Shown here one piece after another: positions 58,850-64,000 of a stretch of 64,000 nt of DNA (positions are counted from its first letter, which is position 1; every line of letters starts with the position of its first letter). The DNA is taken from contig NZ_JAPDDR010000003.1 of assembly GCF_025950095.1 (NCBI RefSeq), forward strand, positions 372,001 to 436,000, in the 5' to 3' direction. The notes under the pieces were generated by a model. The model did not search any database. It worked only from the letters and a program-made list of their open reading frames with translations, and was not told the origin of the DNA. Both the position numbers and the translations under genes were made by a program. The DNA is from Luteolibacter rhizosphaerae. GTDB taxonomy: Bacteria > Verrucomicrobiota > Verrucomicrobiia > Verrucomicrobiales > Akkermansiaceae.

Positions 58850-59854
58850 TCAGAAATCGAACTGATCGATGTTCTCCTTCGTGAAGGAGAACGGGGTGCC
58901 CAAGAGGATGTTGTCTCCTTCCACCTTAAGCGTTCCCAGCTTGCCCGCATTGAACTCCGTATCGCCTTTCTTCAGCGATCCATCCGCCAGCGCGGCACCC
59001 GCCTTGATCGCGAGATAGCCGAGATCCTCGACTTTCCACAGGACTACCGATTGGGTCACACCCTCCTTCACGTAGGCCTTGTTCTCGCTCGGCAGACCCA
59101 GACCCACGACCTTCACGGTGCCGGTCTTGCCCGCCTGCTTCACCGCTTCCGCCGCTCCGGGCACGCCCGGGGAGCACACGGAGATCACGGCCTTCAGGTT
59201 CGGGTAGGCACTCAGCAGGTTGGTGGTCTCCTGCTGCGCCTTGTCCTTCAGGTCGTCGCAGGGCTTGATGTCCACCAACTTCATGTCCGGATACTTCTCG
59301 GCTTGGCGCGCCTTGATCGCTGCGATCCACGCATTCTGGTTCGCGGCCGTGAGATTCGCCGTGATGATCGCGAACTCGCCTTGGTTCCCCACCAGCGATG
59401 CCGCGTTATCCAACAGCGCATCGCCGATGCCCTGCTCGGTCGCCTGGTTCACGAAGAAAGTCCGCGCATCCGGCAGTGCGTCCGCATCGTAGGTGATCAC
59501 CTTGATCCCGTCCGCCTGTGCCTTGCGCAGCGCCGTCGAGAGTCCCTCTTTGTTCTCGCAAGCCGCCACGATCACATCCACGCCCAGAGAGATCCAGTTC
59601 TCCACGATCTCGTTCTGCTTCGCCGGATCCGAGTTCGTTGGCCCGTCGAAGAGCAGCTCCGCGCCGATCTCCTCCGCTGCCTTCTCCGCACCCTTGTGGC
59701 AGGTCACGAAGTACTGGTTGCCCTTGCTCTTCGGCAGGAAGGCGATCGTCAGTTTCTCGCCGCCACCGGCGGATTCACCGGACTTCTTGCAAGCACCCAA
59801 GAAGGGCACGGCACAGACAGCGAGCGAGCAGAGAAGAAAGCGGGTGCGTTTCAC
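58850..59854 (-). CDS. rhaS: Rhamnose ABC transporter substrate-binding lipoprotein
   Basis: 334 residues. A lipobox (LGAC at about 19-22) follows a signal peptide, so it is a membrane-anchored or periplasmic lipoprotein. The periplasmic binding fold is of the ribose/rhamnose type: LTIAFLPKSKGNQYFVTCHKGAEKAAEEIG, NSDPAKQNEIVENWISLGVDVIVAACENKEGL, VITYDADALPDARTFFVNQAT, SVCSPGVPGAAEAVKQAG, VGLGLPSENKAYVKEGVTQSVVLWKVEDLGYLA. The position after two permeases, an ATPase and L-rhamnose isomerase favours rhamnose as ligand. It is the last gene of the operon. Confidence 0.9.
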   Translation of the reverse strand: MKRTRFLLCSLAVCAVPFLGACKKSGESAGGGEKLTIAFLPKSKGNQYFVTCHKGAEKAAEEIGAELLFDGPTNSDPAKQNEIVENWISLGVDVIVAACENKEGLSTALRKAQADGIKVITYDADALPDARTFFVNQATEQGIGDALLDNAASLVGNQGEFAIITANLTAANQNAWIAAIKARQAEKYPDMKLVDIKPCDDLKDKAQQETTNLLSAYPNLKAVISVCSPGVPGAAEAVKQAGKTGTVKVVGLGLPSENKAYVKEGVTQSVVLWKVEDLGYLAIKAGAALADGSLKKGDTEFNAGKLGTLKVEGDNILLGTPFSFTKENIDQFDF

Positions 59855-59884
59855 GGGAGCTTGGGTTGATGGGTTGAGTTCGAT

Positions 59885-60916
59885 CTAAGGTTTGAGAATA
59901 GCCTGTCTGCGGGAACGCCGCGTGGCGAGGATTCTTGCGAGCGGGTTCACCGCCAGCGCCACAATCAGCAGCAGCCCCGTCAGCATTCCGGAGAGCTCCG
60001 CGGAGATGTTCGAGATCGGCCGGTCGAAGATCTCGATGCTGGTGATCCGCTTCAGCCCGTTCTGTAGTACCGCGATCACCACATAGCCCAGCAGCGTGCC
60101 GATCACCGAGCCGGAGCCGCCGAAGATGCTCGTGCCGCCCAGCACCACTGCCGTGATTGCCAGCAGCTCGTAGCCGATTCCCGCATTCGCCCGCGCCTCA
60201 CCCAGCCGCGCCACGAAGATCACCGCCGCCAGTCCCGCGATTGCCCCGGCCAACACATAGGCCAGGCTGACGTTTCGCCCCACCGGCAACCCCGCATAGC
60301 GCGATCCCTCCGGCGAATACCCGATCGCCCGGAACGAGCGCCCGAAGCTGGTGTGATGCACCAGCAGGTAGATCCCCACCGCGACCAGCAGGAAGATCCA
60401 CACCTGCGCCGGCAAACCCGCCACCGAAGAATTGCCCAAGGCCAAGAATGAGTCAGGAAAACCCGAATAAGATCTCGATCCCTTCGTCAGCGCTTCCGCC
60501 AACCCACGGAACAGCGAGAAGGTCCCCAGCGTCACGATCAGCGGCGGCAGCTTCAGCCGCGCGATCAGGAAGGCATTCACCCCGCCACCCATTGCCCCGA
60601 TCAGGATCGAGATCGCCCCAGCCACCACCGGCGAGAGCGCCGCATCCTTCACCAGCATGCCGAAGCACACCGCGCACAGTCCCATCATCGATCCCACCGA
60701 GAGATCAATCCCGCCTGTTAGAATCACCGGCGTCATCGCCAGCGCCAGCAGCCCGATCTCCGTCGAGTGCCGGAAGATGTTCGCCACGTTGGAGCCATCC
60801 GTGAACTTCCGCCCCAGCATGCTGAAGATCACCACCTCGATGGCGATCACCAGCAGCAGCACCACCTCGTGGCGGGCCAGTAGCGCTTTAATCGAAAAGG
60901 GTTTCGCGTCCGGCAT
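59885..60916 (-). CDS. rhaQ: Rhamnose ABC transporter permease
   Basis: 343 residues with about 8-10 hydrophobic segments in the RbsC-type permease pattern. Support: the typical loop GSMMGLCAVCFGMLVKDAALSPVVAGAISILIGAMGGGVNAFLIARLKLPPLIVTLGTFSLFRGLA and the EAA-like segment YAGLPVGRNVSLAYVLAGAIAGLAAVIFVARLGEA. AITAVVLGGTSIFGGSGSVIGTLLG is the family signature near the end. It is the second permease of the system, 30 bases before rhaS and 6 bases after the other permease. Confidence 0.9.
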   Translation of the reverse strand: MPDAKPFSIKALLARHEVVLLLVIAIEVVIFSMLGRKFTDGSNVANIFRHSTEIGLLALAMTPVILTGGIDLSVGSMMGLCAVCFGMLVKDAALSPVVAGAISILIGAMGGGVNAFLIARLKLPPLIVTLGTFSLFRGLAEALTKGSRSYSGFPDSFLALGNSSVAGLPAQVWIFLLVAVGIYLLVHHTSFGRSFRAIGYSPEGSRYAGLPVGRNVSLAYVLAGAIAGLAAVIFVARLGEARANAGIGYELLAITAVVLGGTSIFGGSGSVIGTLLGYVVIAVLQNGLKRITSIEIFDRPISNISAELSGMLTGLLLIVALAVNPLARILATRRSRRQAILKP

Positions 60917-60922
60917 GGTGTT

Positions 60923-61849
60923 TCACTTCTTGCTCCGGCGCAGTCCGTCGAAGACCACGGCCAGAAGGATTACGAGACCTTGGATTGCCCGCTCCCAGTA
61001 GGGCGGTTGATGGAAATGCGTCAGCGCCGGGTTCACGTTCACCAGCAGCATCAGGCCCAGCAGCACACCGATCAAATTGCCTCGGCCTCCCGTGATCGCC
61101 ACTCCGCCCACCACCGCCGCCGCGATCACCTTCAGCTCCAGACCCTCGCCCGCGCTCGGCTGCACCTGCGGCGATTGCACCATGTTCAGCACCGCGGCGA
61201 TTCCCGCCAGCGCACCACTCAGCGTGAAGACGCCGAAGGTCATCCAGCGCGGATTTATTCCCGCCAGTCGCGCCGCTTCCGCATCCGTGCCGGTCGCATA
61301 CACGTAGCGCCCCAGCGCCAAGTTCCGCATCGCCCACGCGAAGAACACCAGCAGCACCAGCGAGCAGCAGATCACGATACCTTGCCCGCCCGCCTGGCTC
61401 ATCCCGAACCACTGCACCCCGCTCGGCAGCGGCATCAGCCGTCCTTGCTGCCATAGCCGCAGCAGTTCGTTCCAAGTCACCATCGTCGCCAGCGTCACCA
61501 CGATGCTCGGCAGCCCGAGCCCCGCTACGAGCAGGCCGTTGAAAGCACCCATCACCACACCCGTGCCCACCGCCGCCAGCATCGCCACCGGTAGCGGCAT
61601 CCCCGCTCCCGCCACGACCCCCGCGACCACCGCGCACATGCTGAATTGCGCCCCGATCGAAATGTCGATCTGCCGCGTGATGATCACCAGCGTGATCCCG
61701 ATCGCCGCCACCAGCGCCGGCATCTGCGCCGTGAAGCGCGACAGCAGCGGCTGCCCGTCGAAGAAATTCGGCGCACACACCGCCAGCGCCACGAATAGCA
61801 GCACCAGCGCCACTGCCACCGTCAGCTCGCGCGAATACTTCCCGATCAT
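60923..61849 (-). CDS. rhaP: Rhamnose ABC transporter permease
   Basis: 308 residues. Same family as its downstream partner: TLVIITRQIDISIGAQFSMCAVVAGVVAGAGMPLPVAMLAA, NGLLVAGLGLPSIVVTLATMVTWNELLRL, AARLAGINPRWMTFGVFTLSGALAGIAAVL, and VIAAAVVGGVAITGGRGNLIGVLLG. Two permeases form the inner-membrane channel for the sugar. Its start overlaps the end of the ATPase gene by 4 bases (ATGA), so expression is coupled. Confidence 0.9.
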   Translation of the reverse strand: MIGKYSRELTVAVALVLLFVALAVCAPNFFDGQPLLSRFTAQMPALVAAIGITLVIITRQIDISIGAQFSMCAVVAGVVAGAGMPLPVAMLAAVGTGVVMGAFNGLLVAGLGLPSIVVTLATMVTWNELLRLWQQGRLMPLPSGVQWFGMSQAGGQGIVICCSLVLLVFFAWAMRNLALGRYVYATGTDAEAARLAGINPRWMTFGVFTLSGALAGIAAVLNMVQSPQVQPSAGEGLELKVIAAAVVGGVAITGGRGNLIGVLLGLMLLVNVNPALTHFHQPPYWERAIQGLVILLAVVFDGLRRSKK

Positions 61850-63363
61850 GCGACCTCCTTCCCGCGCTGCCCCAGCGCCGCCGCCATCACCGTATCCGCA
61901 TCGCTCCCGCCCGGAAGTACGGCAGCCAGCGTACCTTCCCGCATCACCGCGATCCGGTCGCTCATCCCCAGCACCTCCGGCAGATCGCTTGAGATCATCA
62001 GCACCGCCAGTCCCTCCTTCGCCAGCTCGCGGATGATCCGGTGGATCTCGCTCTTTGCGCCCACATCCACACCCTGCGTCGGCTCGTCCAGGATCAGCAA
62101 CTTCGGCTTCGTCGCCAGCCAGCGGGAAACGCTCACCTTCTGCTGGTTCCCGCCGCTCAGGCTACCACCCGGAGCCTCCGGCCCATAGGCCTTGATTCCC
62201 AGGTCCGCGATGAACTTCTTCGCCAGATCCGTCTCGGCCTTCCCGCGCAGCCAGCTCCCGCGGAACAGCACCGGATGCACCGCCATCGAAATATTGTGCG
62301 CGATTGGCATCTCCAGAATCACCCCGTGACGCCGCCGGTCCTCCGGCACATACGCGATCCCTTGCGCAATCGCCTCCCGCGGCGAACCGATCCTCACCGG
62401 CCTGCCCTCTAACAAAATCTCCCCGCCATCCGCCGGCGTGATCCCGAAGAGGATCCGCGCCAGCTCCGTGCGCCCGGCGCCCACCAGCCCCGCCATCCCC
62501 ACGATCTCTCCCGCCCGCACCTCCAGCGACACATCCCGCACCCCGCTCTCCTTGCAGCAAAGCTCCTTCACCGACAGCACCGTCGCTCCCGGCTCGCCCT
62601 CCGCAGGCGGATACAGCGTCGCCACCTCGCGACCGACCATCAGCTTGATCATCGCCGCCTCGTTCAAATCCTTCACCGCGTGCGTGCCCACGCTCTCGCC
62701 ATCCCGCAGCACCGTCACCCGGTCCGCCAGCGCGAAGATCTCTTCCAGCCGGTGCGAAATATACACCACGCCCACACCGCTCGCCCGCAGGTCCCTCACC
62801 ACGCCGAAGAGCAAGTGCTGCTCCTTCTGGGTCAGGGATGCCGTCGGCTCGTCCATGATCACGATCTTCGCACCCGATCCCAGCGCGCACGCGATCTCCA
62901 CCAGTTGCTGCTCCGGCATCGAGAGCTCGCGCACCTCCTTGTCCGGCGGAATCTCCGCACCCACCCGCTTCAGCAGCTCCAGCGCCTTCCGCCGCTGCTC
63001 GCCCCTGCTCACGATTGAGAAGGCCTTCGGCTTCTTCAGCCGCAGCCCGATGTTCTCCGCCACGCTCAGATCCGGAAACAGCGCCGGCTGCTGATAGATA
63101 CACGCGATCCCCAGCGCCCGCGCATGGGCAGGCGTCAATGCGGACAGCGTCTCCTCGCCCACCTTCAGCACGCCCTCATCCGGCGCATGCGCCCCGGTGA
63201 TCACTTTGATCAGCGTCGATTTACCCGCGCCGTTCTCGCCCAGTAGGGCGTGTACCTCTCCCTCCAAAAGGTCGAACGAAACACCCTTCAGTGCGCGCAC
63301 GGCACCGAAGGACTTCCGGACATCGGAAAGTTGGAGCAGGGTTTTCAAGGCGCTTGGGTTCAC
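61846..63363 (-). CDS. rhaT: Rhamnose/sugar ABC transporter ATP-binding protein
   Basis: 505 residues with two ABC domains, the RbsA/MglA-type layout. First domain: LLGENGAGKSTLIKVITG (Walker A), LSMPEQQLVEIACALGSGAKIVIMDEPTASLT. Second domain: GLVGAGRTELARILFG (degenerate Walker A as usual), LSGGNQQKVSVSRWLATKPKLLILDEPTQGVDVGAK. The second half carries the family linker EDRRRHGVILEMPIAHNI. It energises uptake through the two permeases. It follows L-rhamnose isomerase by 28 bases and overlaps the next permease by 4 bases. The rhamnose assignment rests on neighbours. Confidence 0.92.
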   Translation of the reverse strand: MNPSALKTLLQLSDVRKSFGAVRALKGVSFDLLEGEVHALLGENGAGKSTLIKVITGAHAPDEGVLKVGEETLSALTPAHARALGIACIYQQPALFPDLSVAENIGLRLKKPKAFSIVSRGEQRRKALELLKRVGAEIPPDKEVRELSMPEQQLVEIACALGSGAKIVIMDEPTASLTQKEQHLLFGVVRDLRASGVGVVYISHRLEEIFALADRVTVLRDGESVGTHAVKDLNEAAMIKLMVGREVATLYPPAEGEPGATVLSVKELCCKESGVRDVSLEVRAGEIVGMAGLVGAGRTELARILFGITPADGGEILLEGRPVRIGSPREAIAQGIAYVPEDRRRHGVILEMPIAHNISMAVHPVLFRGSWLRGKAETDLAKKFIADLGIKAYGPEAPGGSLSGGNQQKVSVSRWLATKPKLLILDEPTQGVDVGAKSEIHRIIRELAKEGLAVLMISSDLPEVLGMSDRIAVMREGTLAAVLPGGSDADTVMAAALGQRGKEVA

Positions 63364-63391
63364 GCGTTGGAGCTGCCGTCAGGCGTCGTGC

Positions 63392-64000
63392 TCACGCATA
63401 GCTATGCTCCGTTGCGATGCCAAGTTCCTGCCGTCGCTTCGAGCGTTCCGCCGCCGCCTTCTCCGCGTAACCGGAAGCCCGGTGCGCCGCCAGCGGATCC
63501 GCGTCGAGGCCCTTCGACTTCCGCCACTCCGCGATCGCTTCCGTCACATCCGTGTTGAAGGCCTTCTTCAGGCAGCTCTCCGCATCCACGATGTTGCCCT
63601 TCCGCTGCGCCTGCTGCAGCGCCGCGTGATCCACCAGTGCCGCCTTCGCGTACAGCTCCTGCGCCGTGCACACCGTCTGGATCATCGCCTCGATCTTCGG
63701 CTTCAGGTTGTGCGATTGGTCGATCATGTATTCGATCTCCGGATACTTCCCGCCGTGATCTGCCGCGTAGCTGTGGATCTCGTGGAAGATCCGGAAAATC
63801 TGATAGGGATCGATCGAGCCGAGGGTCAGGTCGTCGTCCGCATACTTGCGATCGTTGAAGTGGAAGCCGCCCAGCATTTCCTCGTCCAGCAGCCAAGCCA
63901 CGATCTGCTCGATGTTCTGCGAGAGATAGTGATGCCCCGTATCCACCAGCACCTTCGCCTGTGGCCCTGCCTTCTTCGCCGTCAGGAAGGACATCCCCCA
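63392..64000 (-). CDS. rhaI: L-rhamnose isomerase (RhaI type), C-terminal part
   Basis: The frame runs past the right window edge, so only about the last 203 residues are seen (about half of a family member of about 420-430). It interconverts L-rhamnose and L-rhamnulose with a divalent metal in a TIM barrel. Support: VLVDTGHHYLSQNIEQIVAWLL, GGFHFNDRKYADDDLTLGSIDPYQIFRIF (metal-binding His/Asp region), YMIDQSHNLKPKIEAMIQTV, and the C-terminal WRKSKGLDADPLAAHRASGY. This matches the Pseudomonas stutzeri-type RhaI. First visible gene of the rhamnose operon. Confidence 0.93.
   Translation of the reverse strand, partial: WGMSFLTAKKAGPQAKVLVDTGHHYLSQNIEQIVAWLLDEEMLGGFHFNDRKYADDDLTLGSIDPYQIFRIFHEIHSYAADHGGKYPEIEYMIDQSHNLKPKIEAMIQTVCTAQELYAKAALVDHAALQQAQRKGNIVDAESCLKKAFNTDVTEAIAEWRKSKGLDADPLAAHRASGYAEKAAAERSKRRQELGIATEHSYA

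Overview
The window looks like a high-GC chromosomal segment of a Verrucomicrobiota bacterium, probably of the Luteolibacter/Haloferula type. This is inferred from gene content, not from a marker-gene tree. The pointers are an S46 peptidase, PQQ sugar dehydrogenases fused to cytochrome c, a DUF1080 protein, a zinc-ribbon Ser/Thr kinase with a WD40-like tail, and large secreted proteins ending in a shared C-terminal module. That module has a Y-x-V-E-x-S / W / R-F-x-R-V pattern. No rRNA, tRNA, CRISPR array or transposase was seen.

Layout. 1-9 kb: the end of an S46 peptidase, trmL, a secreted lysozyme-like multidomain protein, a TonB-dependent receptor and two coupled PQQ sugar dehydrogenases with cytochrome c at opposite ends. 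9-16 kb: recQ, then divergently a PerR-like Fur regulator and a sufC-dps-sufB-sufD operon with a ferritin-like gene inside it. 16.5-23 kb: a metzincin-lectin protease with a strong terminator, a hypothetical gene and a SWIM-SNF2 helicase. 23-29 kb: an AbiEii-type nucleotidyltransferase with a small partner, a glycoside hydrolase-GT2 fusion, glutamate dehydrogenase, a Uma2-type nuclease and an enoyl reductase.

28.8-40.7 kb, minus strand: the most notable region. Four co-directional, closely packed genes encode a zinc-ribbon Ser/Thr kinase with a beta-propeller, a 2130-residue DUF4062-nSTAND-propeller-TPR ATPase, a patatin-like phospholipase, and a SLOG-like nucleotide-sensor with four membrane segments. 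This looks like an undescribed sensor-switch-effector (conflict or anti-phage) operon. It resembles CBASS in its effectors, but no cyclic-nucleotide synthase was seen.

41-57.5 kb: secreted Ig/kelch and FG-GAP proteins, an ECF sigma factor, a MATE exporter with a structured leader, housekeeping genes (tsaE, rplU-rpmA, pyrE), a DUF1080 protein and several uncharacterised proteins. 57.5-58.85 kb: an AT-richer islet with two small unknown genes and two long perfect palindromes. 58.85-64 kb: an L-rhamnose uptake operon (isomerase, ABC ATPase, two permeases, binding protein) on the minus strand, cut by the window edge.

How the genes work together. The Fur/PerR-like regulator with suf and dps forms an iron and oxidative-stress unit. 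The PQQ dehydrogenases, DUF1080 protein, sugar isomerase-like protein, TonB receptor and rhamnose operon point to polysaccharide or sugar degradation. The AbiEii pair, Uma2 protein and kinase-STAND-patatin-SLOG operon make 23-41 kb the accessory, conflict-related zone.
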